Of a stretch of DNA of 5,211 bases, positions 1 to 5,211 are shown in pieces. The first letter of the stretch is position 1. Each line of letters begins with the position of its first letter. Under the pieces are notes generated by a model. It was not told the origin of the DNA and ran no database searches. It saw only the letters and a program-made list of their open reading frames with translations. The position numbers and the translations under genes were made by a program. This DNA comes from an uncultured Desulfuromonadales bacterium (GTDB lineage: Bacteria; Desulfobacterota; Desulfuromonadia; Desulfuromonadales; Geopsychrobacteraceae), in contig CAMYNC010000288.1 in assembly GCA_947259685.1 (NCBI GenBank), positions 1 to 5,211 of the forward strand, read 5' to 3'.

Positions 1-2
1 CC

Positions 3-662
3 TCTGCCGATTTTTTGCCAGAGGCTTTACCAAAAAAGAGTTCGCCAGAGCCAGCCAAGCCGCCTCAGACAGTTGTGCCAGAGAAGAAAAAGACCCTCGG
101 TTCACCCATTGCTGCGGCTTTGAAAGAACCGCAACCGCAGCAGCAAGAGCGCCCGGCAAAGTTGCAGGCCCAACGGCAGGCCGCAGAGAGGTTGGCGGAA
201 ACCCAGCGGCCCATAGAAGTTAAAGCTGCGGCTGAGGAGCAGCTGCAAGTCAAACCGGTAGAAATAGGCGCCGGCCTGGAGGGCAAAAATGAGCCGCTGG
301 CGGCAGCGGCCCCTCTGTCAGATGTCGCTGGTACGGCATTATCTGCCGCCTCTCCAGCGGAAAGGTCAGATCAACCGGCGGTTTTCCAGGAAGCCAAGCC
401 CCACTATGCGACCAATACGCCACCAGCTTATCCGGATGCTGCGCATCGAAAGGGCTGGCAGGGGCGGGTGTTACTGGATGTTTTCATCCTGGCAAATGGC
501 CGGGTTGCTGAATTAGATATCTTAAAGTCATCTGGTCATCGAATTCTGGATCGCGCCGCCTACAAGGCGGTTGCCCGCTGGGAATTTAAGCCGGCGCTCA
601 GTTACGGACTCCCGGTTGATAGCCGGGTTCAGGTGCCGATTAATTTTTCACTGCTGGAGTAG
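3..662 (+). CDS. TonB-family energy transducer, C-terminal part (5' truncated by window edge)
   Basis: This reading frame is open from the first bases of the window (it begins S-A-D-F-L-P-E), so the true start and the expected N-terminal membrane anchor lie upstream; a TTG at 15 is probably internal. About 219 residues are visible. The first ~125 are a low-complexity linker rich in Pro, Gln, Ala, Glu and Lys, as expected for a TonB periplasm-spanning segment. The last ~90 residues match the TonB C-terminal domain: a YP motif (nt 429-434), then WQGRVLLDVFILANGRV, the SSG...LDRAA helix, WEFKPA, and a final strand ending in INFSLLE. TonB proteins couple the ExbB/ExbD proton-driven motor in the inner membrane to outer-membrane transporters. 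No ExbB/ExbD is visible. The 178-bp gap and the different function of the next genes suggest it is not part of the chemosensory operon. The family call is strong; its specific receptor partner cannot be told. Confidence 0.9.
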   Translation, partial: SADFLPEALPKKSSPEPAKPPQTVVPEKKKTLGSPIAAALKEPQPQQQERPAKLQAQRQAAERLAETQRPIEVKAAAEEQLQVKPVEIGAGLEGKNEPLAAAAPLSDVAGTALSAASPAERSDQPAVFQEAKPHYATNTPPAYPDAAHRKGWQGRVLLDVFILANGRVAELDILKSSGHRILDRAAYKAVARWEFKPALSYGLPVDSRVQVPINFSLLE

Positions 663-788
663 CAGCCATTGCCCGCATAACAGCTAAAATAGTTTGCAGA
701 TTTTTGTTTGACCTACATCAGACAATCGCCTAAGTTGTTCTGTAAGAAAAATTTTATGATAAATGGTGAATAATTTCTTTGAAGAGGC

Positions 789-794
789 TACAAT
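789..794 (+). promoter_or_regulatory. Candidate -10 box for the chemosensory operon
   Basis: TACAAT matches the sigma-70 -10 consensus at five of six positions and lies about 47 bp upstream of the receiver gene start. A second box, TAGAAT (798-803), fits equally well. Neither has a good -35 element at 16-18 bp; the best for TACAAT is GTGAAT (766-771). A separate TTGACC (708-713) has only the poor TAAGTT 17 bp downstream. The 663-840 gap is the only sizeable non-coding space before the operon, so a promoter is expected here, but the exact box is a guess. Confidence 0.35.
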
Positions 795-826
795 AAGTAG
801 AATTGTTTGCTTAAGCCGTTAAGCTG

Positions 827-833
827 TAAGGAG
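827..833 (+). promoter_or_regulatory. Strong ribosome binding site deciding the receiver start
   Basis: TAAGGAG is a near-perfect Shine-Dalgarno sequence. It lies 7 nt before the ATG at 841 but only 1 nt before the ATG at 835. The spacing favours 841 as the real start, giving a protein that begins MAKILIADDS, the usual PilH-like N terminus, rather than MEMAKILIADDS. Confidence 0.75.
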
Positions 834-840
834 CATGGAA

Positions 841-1203
841 ATGGCCAAAATTTTAATTGCTGATGATAGTGACACTGATATTGCCTATCTACAGGAAATT
901 CTTAAAGCAACACCTCATGAAATCTCCAGTGCTCGTAATGGGATTGAGGCGGAAGAAATGGCTAAGTCTGGAGCTTACAATCTGTTTATTTTGGATGTCA
1001 TCATGCCAGGGAAAAACGGTTTTCAGGTTTGTCGAGCCTTAAAAAAGAACCCACCGACATCAGCTGTACCAGTGATCTTGACAACTTCAAAAGCGGCGGA
1101 CAGTGATAAGTTCTGGGGGCAAAAACAGGGTGCAGATGTTTATATAACCAAGCCCTTTACCCCTGATCAGTTGCTTGAGGCGGTTAAGCAGTATTTGGGT
1201 TAA
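841..1203 (+). CDS. pilH: Single-domain response regulator, PilH/CheY-like
   Basis: A 120-residue protein that is entirely one receiver (REC) domain with no output domain. Visible catalytic features are the acidic pair D8-D9, the phosphoacceptor D52 in ILDVIMPGKNGF, the Thr pair T81/T82 ending strand 4 (VILTTSK), and K104 in the ITKPF motif. The W-G-x-K-Q-G-A-D-x-Y stretch before KPF resembles PilH-type receivers of type IV pilus chemosensory (Pil-Chp) systems. In that family the protein takes phosphate from a CheA-type kinase and either acts on the pilus motor or serves as a phosphate sink. It is first in an operon with three other chemosensory genes, 31 bp before the next start. The alternative start at 835 is disfavoured by ribosome-binding-site spacing. 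Family and role are well supported; the symbol is by resemblance and context, and it could equally be a generic CheY. Confidence 0.85.
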   Translation: MAKILIADDSDTDIAYLQEILKATPHEISSARNGIEAEEMAKSGAYNLFILDVIMPGKNGFQVCRALKKNPPTSAVPVILTTSKAADSDKFWGQKQGADVYITKPFTPDQLLEAVKQYLG

Positions 1204-1234
1204 GTAAAAATATACTACTCGCTGGAGGAAAAAA

Positions 1235-2518
1235 ATGGGCACTGATGAGGTAAAAGTGTTGCTGGTCGATGATTCGCCAACGGTACGTCGTCTGGGTGAG
1301 TTAATTCTATCTCAGCAGGGCTATCGGGTCTTTACCGCGGAAGATGGCGAGCAGGGTTTTGAGTTGGCAAAGCAGGTTCAGCCAGCGGTCATTCTGGTGG
1401 ATTACGTTATGCCCAAAATGAATGGCCACACATTCTGCCGGCGGCTACGCCAAGACAGTGCCATGAAGGATATCCCGCTGATTCTCATTTCTTCCAAAGG
1501 GGAGTCGGTTGGTAAGGTTTTTGAGCAAGAGTTTGGCGTTCTCCATTATTTTTCTAAACCATTTGAACCAGAAGATTTGATCAATAAACTCGAAGAGGTT
1601 CTCCAGGATATTGAAGTAGACGTAGCTGCAGACGATTTGTCTGACACTGCCAACCTCGGCTCTGTCAGTTCTATGCACGAAATGTTCGATAAATTGTTGC
1701 GACAGTACTTTCAAAAAGATTTCCCCCTTTTGATGCGCAATGTCATGTCGGACATGCTTACCGAAGCAGGTTTGGTGAAAAAGGACGGAATGGTCCTCTC
1801 TGGGTCATTGGTTGAGGTTCCTCTGCCAGATATTGTTAATTTTATCTATAACTCGCGCCTGTCTGGACGCTTGACGGTTTTTGCTACCGACACCTTTGGC
1901 GAAATTTTTATTGATAATGGCATGTTTGTTTTTGCGACTTGTAGTACCAAGGGGGTATCGCAACCTTTTCTGACAGATATCATGCGTCGTCAGCAATTAC
2001 TGAAGGTCGATGACGATGTCCTTCGTCGGGTGGCTTCCTCGGCTCGCGAGCGGTGCCTGCCGATTGGTCGGGTTCTCGTTGAAGAGGGGCTGGTGACTGA
2101 GCAACAGTTGATGGACGCACTCAGACAGCATTCCCAGGATGCTTTCGGTTCGATTCTTGAGGCAAAAGGCGGCAGCTTTTTTCTGGAGAGGGATGAGCTT
2201 CCGGAAAATATGCGAGATGTGAGTATTCGGATTCCGCTGATTAATGTGTTGATGGAGGGCTTAAGCCATCTGGACGAGCGCCATCTTGCTGCCAGTGAGT
2301 TTAAAGACGAAAGCATCATTCTGGTTCGCCTGATTACCAATGAGGACGCCTTGGATACCGTCGAGTTAAAAACCCGGGAGTTGGGGATTTTTGCCTTGGT
2401 CGATGGTCAAAAACCGATTTCACAGATTATTGCAGAAAGTAAGCTTGACCCTAATGAAACCAAACGGATCTGCTACGCTCTGCGGAAAGTCGGGCTGTTG
2501 CGGGTCAAGAAAGGGTAG
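1235..2518 (+). CDS. Response regulator with PATAN (DUF4388) and winged-helix-like C-terminal domains
   Basis: A 427-residue cytoplasmic protein with GGAGG (1224-1228) 6 nt before its ATG. Residues ~5-125 form a receiver domain: acidic pair D12-D13, phosphoacceptor D56 in LVDYVMPKMNG, switch residue S86/S87 (LISSKG), and K108 in FSKPF. Residues ~126-185 are an acidic then helical linker. Residues ~188-345 resemble PATAN/DUF4388: GSLVEVPLPDIVNFIY, then SGRLTVFATDTFGEIFIDNG, the helical LPIGRVLVEEGLVTEQQL segment, and GGSFFLE. The last ~60 residues (GIFALVDGQKPISQIIAESK, then ETKRICYALRKVGLLRV) look like a small winged helix. PATAN is regarded as a protein-interaction output domain of response regulators and is known from PatA/PixG/PixE-type cyanobacterial phototaxis and pattern regulators; DNA binding is not implied. 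It probably acts as the second receiver (PilG-like position) of this pathway. The receiver and PATAN calls are strong; the winged helix is inferred from pattern. Confidence 0.88.
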   Translation: MGTDEVKVLLVDDSPTVRRLGELILSQQGYRVFTAEDGEQGFELAKQVQPAVILVDYVMPKMNGHTFCRRLRQDSAMKDIPLILISSKGESVGKVFEQEFGVLHYFSKPFEPEDLINKLEEVLQDIEVDVAADDLSDTANLGSVSSMHEMFDKLLRQYFQKDFPLLMRNVMSDMLTEAGLVKKDGMVLSGSLVEVPLPDIVNFIYNSRLSGRLTVFATDTFGEIFIDNGMFVFATCSTKGVSQPFLTDIMRRQQLLKVDDDVLRRVASSARERCLPIGRVLVEEGLVTEQQLMDALRQHSQDAFGSILEAKGGSFFLERDELPENMRDVSIRIPLINVLMEGLSHLDERHLAASEFKDESIILVRLITNEDALDTVELKTRELGIFALVDGQKPISQIIAESKLDPNETKRICYALRKVGLLRVKKG

Positions 2519-2521
2519 AGG
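2517..2521 (+). promoter_or_regulatory. Ribosome binding site deciding the Hpt start
   Basis: AGAGG overlaps the TAG stop of the preceding gene. It is 8 nt before the ATG at 2530, 2 nt before the GTG at 2524 and 14 nt before the ATG at 2536. The spacing favours 2530. The overlap with the stop codon suggests translational coupling to the upstream receiver-PATAN gene. Confidence 0.6.
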
Positions 2522-2529
2522 CTGTGCCG

Positions 2530-2754
2530 ATGAGTATGCGGCAAAAACTGCTACCGATTTTTATGGTGGAAGCGGAAAGAAATCTCAAACTGCTCAGGCG
2601 CTATCTCTTGCCGGGAGATGGGCTGCTCAAAGACCCCGATAGATTGGAGGCGGCTTTTCGTGCTGCCCATACCCTCAAGGGAACCTCGCGGCTGGTGGAG
2701 GCTGACGCCATTCATCGCATTGCTCGGCGGCTTTTCTGCACCCTCTTTGGTTGA
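2530..2754 (+). CDS. Hpt (histidine phosphotransfer) domain, 5' piece of a frameshifted Hpt-CheW gene
   Basis: As it stands this encodes 74 residues (MSMRQKLLPIFMVEAERN...). The first ~63 are the front half of an Hpt/CheA P1 four-helix domain. The phosphoacceptor is H47 within RAAHTLKGTSRLVEADAI, the hallmark Hpt helix. The domain should continue with more helices after IARRL, but here the frame gives only FCTLFG and a stop. The missing helices (LAIDWLGQLLEALREHRPAAKTLIDEAL) are read directly downstream in the next frame, so this is one gene split by a +1 shift. An Hpt domain accepts phosphate from a kinase ATP-binding domain and hands it to a receiver; two receivers lie immediately upstream. 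Alone, this half-domain would probably not fold. Start chosen by ribosome-binding-site spacing; GTG at 2524 is the alternative. Confidence 0.75.
   Translation: MSMRQKLLPIFMVEAERNLKLLRRYLLPGDGLLKDPDRLEAAFRAAHTLKGTSRLVEADAIHRIARRLFCTLFG
2732..2735 (+). other. Probable frameshift site (TTTT run)
   Basis: Removing one T from CTTTTC makes the frame run IARRL-SAPSLVECEAMQLA without interruption, joining the front and back of the Hpt domain. The restored gene (2530-3988) would encode 485 residues. Loss of two bases nearby would also explain the shift. The exact base is inferred; the need for a frame change somewhere in about 2725-2754 is well supported by domain continuity. Confidence 0.7.
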
Positions 2755-2764
2755 GTGTGAAGCC

Positions 2765-3988
2765 ATGCAATTAGCGATCGATTGGCTTGGGCAACTGCTT
2801 GAGGCTTTAAGGGAGCATCGGCCGGCAGCGAAAACCCTGATTGACGAAGCCTTGGAAGCTCTAGACCTTGCTGAGAGTTCTCCAGGCGATATCAGACTGA
2901 CAGCACTTCTCGACAAAAAAGCTCAGCCGCATTCTTACACTCTTATCGACTCTTTTTCTGGGGATCTTGCTATTCCGGGTCCCGCTAGCTACGCCGAGGA
3001 TAATGATCCCTTTGCTGAGGATCCATATTTCGGCTTGGAGTTGGATATTGCTACAGGCGCCTTCGGGTTACGCGGTCCTAAGGACGCTCAGGATTTAGTC
3101 AACAGTGCCCATAGCGAACAAATTGAAGATTCGGTTGCTGAGGAGCAAACTTCGGAAATTGCAGATCAATTTTTATTGGATGGCGACCAATGGTCTGAAG
3201 ATTTAGTCTCTGGCCCTGAACATCTTTCCTGCCCGCCTCCCAAGGCAGTCTTCGACCCCTTTGCTGGCGATCCAAGTCTTACTGAAGATGAAGGGAGAGA
3301 CCTTTCAATAACGACCGATGAGGAGCTGGATGATCAGGTGTCTGCGTCGCTTGAGGAGGACGAAAAAAGGTGTGATCCTGTTGCTGTTAAGCGGGCTGGC
3401 GAGCAAGAGCGGCCTTTGGCAACTGTGATCGGTACCCCGGCAATCGATCCCTTCGCTGATGATCCAGAGCTAACGACCTCTATTGAAAATGAACTGTGTG
3501 ATGGCTTGGAGAACTCAACAGTGTCAGCCGAGCAGGCGGGCACTTCAGCGGTCGACCAGGTCTCGCAGGAGGCATCAGCACAGCCAGACCTCTCCGCAGC
3601 AGAGATGCCTGCTGATCGAGAGCAGCTGCGGCAAGAATATGTTGCCTGTGCTTTTGAGCTTGCTGGACATACTTACTATCTGCCGATTGAGCAGATGCGA
3701 GAAATCGCCGACATGCCCGCCTTATTGCCTTTGCCCCTGGCACCGCCGATTGTCCGGGGACTGATAAATTTGCACGGGCGGGTGATACCTGTTATCGATC
3801 TATCGATATTAAACCCCGGAGAAGGTCCGGTGGGGGCTGTAAAGCGCTTGGTTGTCGGTGAATATCAGGGAGAGCAGCTCGCTTTTTTAGCCGAAGGGGT
3901 CCCACTACTGAGCGTAGATCTTATCGGGACAAAGGTTAATTTGCCAGAGTTCCTGGCTGAATACCGAATTTCAGGAGTTGACGAATGA
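2765..3988 (+). CDS. Acidic-linker CheW-domain protein, 3' piece of a frameshifted Hpt-CheW gene
   Basis: This frame is open from 2618, but the part before about 2735 is out-of-frame shadow of the Hpt segment. The first in-frame ATG after the shift is 2765, 10 nt past the upstream stop, so re-initiation could give a 407-residue product. Residues ~1-36 are the last Hpt helices. Residues ~37-285 are a long, probably disordered, Asp/Glu/Ser-rich linker carrying three DPFAxDP motifs. Residues ~290-407 are a CheW domain: YVACAFELAGHTYYLPI, the PPIVRGLINLHGRVIPVIDL signature, then LAFLAEGVPLLSVDLI. CheW couples chemoreceptors to CheA. The restored protein would be Hpt-linker-CheW, i.e. P1 plus P5 of a CheA without dimerization or kinase domains. 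It overlaps the next gene by ATGA, implying translational coupling. The CheW call is strong; whether the product is made is unknown. Confidence 0.8.
   Translation: MQLAIDWLGQLLEALREHRPAAKTLIDEALEALDLAESSPGDIRLTALLDKKAQPHSYTLIDSFSGDLAIPGPASYAEDNDPFAEDPYFGLELDIATGAFGLRGPKDAQDLVNSAHSEQIEDSVAEEQTSEIADQFLLDGDQWSEDLVSGPEHLSCPPPKAVFDPFAGDPSLTEDEGRDLSITTDEELDDQVSASLEEDEKRCDPVAVKRAGEQERPLATVIGTPAIDPFADDPELTTSIENELCDGLENSTVSAEQAGTSAVDQVSQEASAQPDLSAAEMPADREQLRQEYVACAFELAGHTYYLPIEQMREIADMPALLPLPLAPPIVRGLINLHGRVIPVIDLSILNPGEGPVGAVKRLVVGEYQGEQLAFLAEGVPLLSVDLIGTKVNLPEFLAEYRISGVDE
3005..3466 (+). repeat. Three DPFAxDP motif repeats in the linker
   Basis: The seven-residue motif appears as DPFAEDP (3005-3025), DPFAGDP (3254-3274) and DPFADDP (3446-3466), starting 83 and 64 residues apart. 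The residues between copies share only a general acidic character. Codons differ between copies (for example ccc-ttt-gct against ccc-ttc-gct, and gat against gac), so this is not a recent DNA duplication. It reads as a conserved short linear motif in a disordered region, possibly a docking site; the partner is unknown. Confidence 0.75.
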
Positions 3989-4833
3989 GTATCCTGGATG
4001 ATGTCTTCGGCTTCTTTGTTGAAGAATCTGTTGAACACCTTACGGTTCTCGAAGAGGGGCTGCTTGGACTGGAGAAAGATCCGGCTTCAGGCGAGGGCGT
4101 TATCGAACCATTGTTCCGTGCAGCCCATACTCTGAAGGGTTCGGCTAACCTGGTCAATGTGACTGAGGTCGGAGCGATTGCTCACCGTTTAGAGGATATC
4201 CTCGAAGAGATTCGAGATGGGCATAGCCTGCCGACTAAATCGCGGGTCAGTGCAATGCTGTTTGCGCTCGATCAGATCCGTGAGTTGGTTCATCTGCGTA
4301 AGCAAGGCGCAGCGGCTCCGGAAAACATGGTTACCGAAGCCTTGAGCCGTTTAGCCCAGGCCGATAATCCTGACCTTGTTGAAGAGCAGGATGTGGCGGA
4401 AACTGGAGCCATGGCCGCAGAGGTCATACCAGCAAGCGTTGAGGTAAATCACGACTATGCCGGCCAAGAACGCCGGGAACCAGCACGGCGCTTTGAGGAA
4501 GCTGGCGTGGTTCGTGTGGGAATGGATAAAATCGAAGCCTTGATGGGGCTGGTCGGAGAATTTACCATTGCCAAGAACCACCTGATGAATCGATTGCCGG
4601 AACTTGAGGAAATGCGGACCGAAGTCGATTTTGCTGGTAAGCGTCTCTTAAAAGAGGTTGCTGGGTTTTCTGAGCGCTACGACTATACCCTGCCAATGCA
4701 AAATTCTCTGTCTCAGGATGATAGCTTCCAAGAACTAGAATTTGACCGCTATGACGAACTGAATTTATTCTCACGTAAGCTTAGCGAAATTACCAACGAT
4801 ATTGAAGAGGCGATTAAAGAAGTTTGCAGCTGA
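3985..4833 (+). pseudogene. cheA: CheA-like histidine kinase, truncated in the dimerization domain
   Basis: AGGAG (3973-3977) lies 7 nt before the ATG, which overlaps the previous stop as ATGA. The visible 282 residues hold a P1/Hpt domain (~1-105) with phosphoacceptor H48 in FRAAHTLKGSANLVNV, a variable linker (~106-170), and part of the P3 dimerization domain (~172-282): GVVRVGMDKIEALMGLVGEF, then FQELEFDRYDELNLFSRKL and EITNDIEEAIKEV. The FQELEFDRYDE stretch is typical of long ChpA/PilL-like CheA proteins. The frame stops at 4831-4833. No P4 ATP-binding boxes (N, G1, F, G2) and no P5 CheW-like domain follow in any frame within the window, whereas CheA proteins usually exceed 600 residues. 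Removing one T from the run at 4823-4825 would extend the helix as EVAADFFLQMF, but that frame ends at 4906 without kinase motifs. The product could be phosphorylated in trans but cannot be a kinase. Confidence 0.85.
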
Positions 4834-4983
4834 CTTCTTTTTGCAGATGTTTTGCAATCAGAAATCAGGATGGCTTGAAAATCCAAATTCAAATACATAT
4901 GTTTGAGTGATAGGTGCGATCATAAAAATGTAAGTAATTTTCTTAATTGAGACTTAATTAATCTGAAAACAAGGACAATGATG
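4834..4983. other. AT-rich non-coding segment between two truncated genes
   Basis: About 150 bp with clearly higher AT content than the operon. Apart from the short possible out-of-frame cheA tail (to 4906), I see no coding potential, no transposase remnant, no clear terminal inverted repeat and no tRNA. TTAATT occurs twice 11 bp apart near 4945-4962, which is unremarkable in AT-rich DNA. Because genes on both sides are cut short towards it, it may be a rearrangement scar. Confidence 0.5.
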
Positions 4984-5015
4984 CCTCCCCGGCAGTTTAA
5001 GGGAGGTATATTTTT
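4984..5015 (+). terminator. Rho-independent terminator
   Basis: A perfect six-pair GC-rich stem, CCTCCC (4984-4989) with GGGAGG (5001-5006), encloses an 11-nt loop and is followed by TATATTTTT (5007-5015). This has intrinsic terminator form on the plus strand and would end transcription leaving the truncated operon. On the minus strand no T-tract follows, so it is not bidirectional. It overlaps the last codons of the truncated PHP frame, so it probably belongs to the sequence that replaced the rest of that gene. Confidence 0.65.
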
Positions 5016-5173
5016 CTGTCAAAAAGGATCTCCATGATGAAATCTATATTGGAAGAATCAGCGTGGTCAGTAATAGCAATTGCTTCATAGCCAAGCACTT
5101 GCACCCTGCGCAGATGCTCTGCAGGTATAAGTTCACCGTCACTGAATAATGAATGTGTGTGCAAATCAATCAT
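4997..5173 (-). pseudogene. PHP-domain metal-dependent phosphoesterase, N-terminal fragment
   Basis: The minus strand encodes 58 residues from an ATG at 5173, with GAGG (5180-5183) 6 nt upstream. The first ~50 residues match the start of PHP-domain phosphoesterases (histidinol-phosphatase-like): [19 protein letters not shown] carries the HxH metal-binding motif at H5 and H7, and [18 protein letters not shown] carries the ITDH motif with H37 and a further Asp (D39). After about [10 protein letters not shown] the frame gives only FDRKIYLP and a stop at 4997-4999. Related stand-alone PHP proteins are usually 200 residues or more and need additional metal ligands further on, so this fragment should be inactive. 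None of the three minus-strand frames downstream shows an obvious continuation. It converges on the truncated cheA. The family call is strong; the exact substrate cannot be told. Confidence 0.82.
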
Positions 5174-5179
5174 AATAAT

Positions 5180-5202
5180 CCTCAGTTCTACAAAAAATTA
5201 TA
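5180..5202 (-). promoter_or_regulatory. Ribosome binding site and possible -10 box for the PHP fragment
   Basis: On the minus strand a perfect TATAAT (5197-5202) lies in AT-rich sequence upstream of GAGG (5180-5183), the likely ribosome binding site. Any -35 box would fall beyond the window edge. The ribosome binding site is convincing. The -10 box is plausible, but such matches arise easily in AT-rich DNA. It suggests the 5' end of the PHP gene is intact and only its 3' part is lost. Confidence 0.45.
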
Positions 5203-5211
5203 TAAAAAAAT

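Noticed and set aside
490..506. Sigma-54-like TGGC...TTGC element
   Set aside because: The GG-to-GC spacing is wrong for a -24/-12 promoter and it lies within the TonB domain coding sequence.
663..720. Terminator for tonB
   Set aside because: No stem of useful length precedes the T-rich stretch near 701-705, so I could not support one.
1990..2340. 116-residue open frame on the minus strand
   Set aside because: It lies entirely within the strongly supported receiver-PATAN gene, has low-complexity Ser/Arg composition and no family features; it is a shadow of the real frame.
2618..2730. Upstream extension of the CheW frame back to an ATG at 2618
   Set aside because: This part is out-of-frame translation of the Hpt helix (it reads GCSKTPIDWRR...) and has no Hpt features, so it is not taken as the start.
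2728..2754. Programmed +1 frameshift site (CUU-UUC) controlling the Hpt-CheW ratio
   Set aside because: There is no slow codon or stop at the slip position, and the GGCGG upstream directly abuts CUU instead of sitting 3 nt away as in RF2. A mutation or sequence error is simpler.
2551..2916. 121-residue open frame on the minus strand across the frameshift
   Set aside because: It is antisense to clear Hpt coding sequence on both sides of the shift and has no recognisable motif, so it is not an alternative explanation for the broken frame.
4892..4903. ACATATGT palindrome as a recombination or operator site
   Set aside because: The symmetry does not extend into the flanks and such short palindromes are common in AT-rich DNA.

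Overview
The window looks like chromosomal DNA of a Gram-negative bacterium with twitching or surface-sensing signalling. The gene set (TonB; a PilH-like receiver; a receiver-PATAN/DUF4388 protein; an Hpt-CheW protein; a ChpA/PilL-like CheA) and the moderate GC content suggest Desulfobacterota, perhaps Desulfuromonadia. This placement rests on family resemblance only and was not tested by any search.

Layout, left to right. (1) 3-662, plus: the C-terminal part of a TonB-family energy transducer whose start lies outside the window. (2) 663-840: a non-coding gap holding a weak promoter candidate and a strong ribosome binding site. (3) 841-4833, plus: a tightly spaced chemosensory operon, made of a stand-alone receiver (PilH-like), a receiver-PATAN-winged-helix protein, an Hpt-acidic linker-CheW protein and a CheA-like protein. 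Gene gaps are 31 bp, about 11 bp and an ATGA overlap. (4) 4834-4996: AT-rich non-coding sequence leading to a terminator-like hairpin. (5) 4997-5173, minus: the first ~50 residues of a PHP-domain metal-dependent phosphoesterase, with its own ribosome binding site and a possible -10 box, but cut off early.

The operon would normally relay signals from a methyl-accepting receptor through CheW and CheA to the two receivers, controlling type IV pili or a related output. Here it appears broken. The Hpt-CheW gene is split by a +1 frameshift near 2732-2735. The CheA gene stops inside its dimerization domain, with no ATP-binding (P4) or CheW-like (P5) part. The PHP gene facing it has lost its 3' part. 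Two damaged genes converging on a short AT-rich segment suggest a deletion, an insertion scar, another rearrangement or an assembly misjoin. The window therefore shows receivers and two histidine phosphoacceptor domains, but no kinase to feed them.

The most unusual surviving features are the P1-linker-P5 design of the Hpt-CheW protein (a CheA without its kinase core) and a DPFAxDP motif repeated three times in its disordered acidic linker. I found no tRNA, rRNA, CRISPR array or recognisable insertion sequence.
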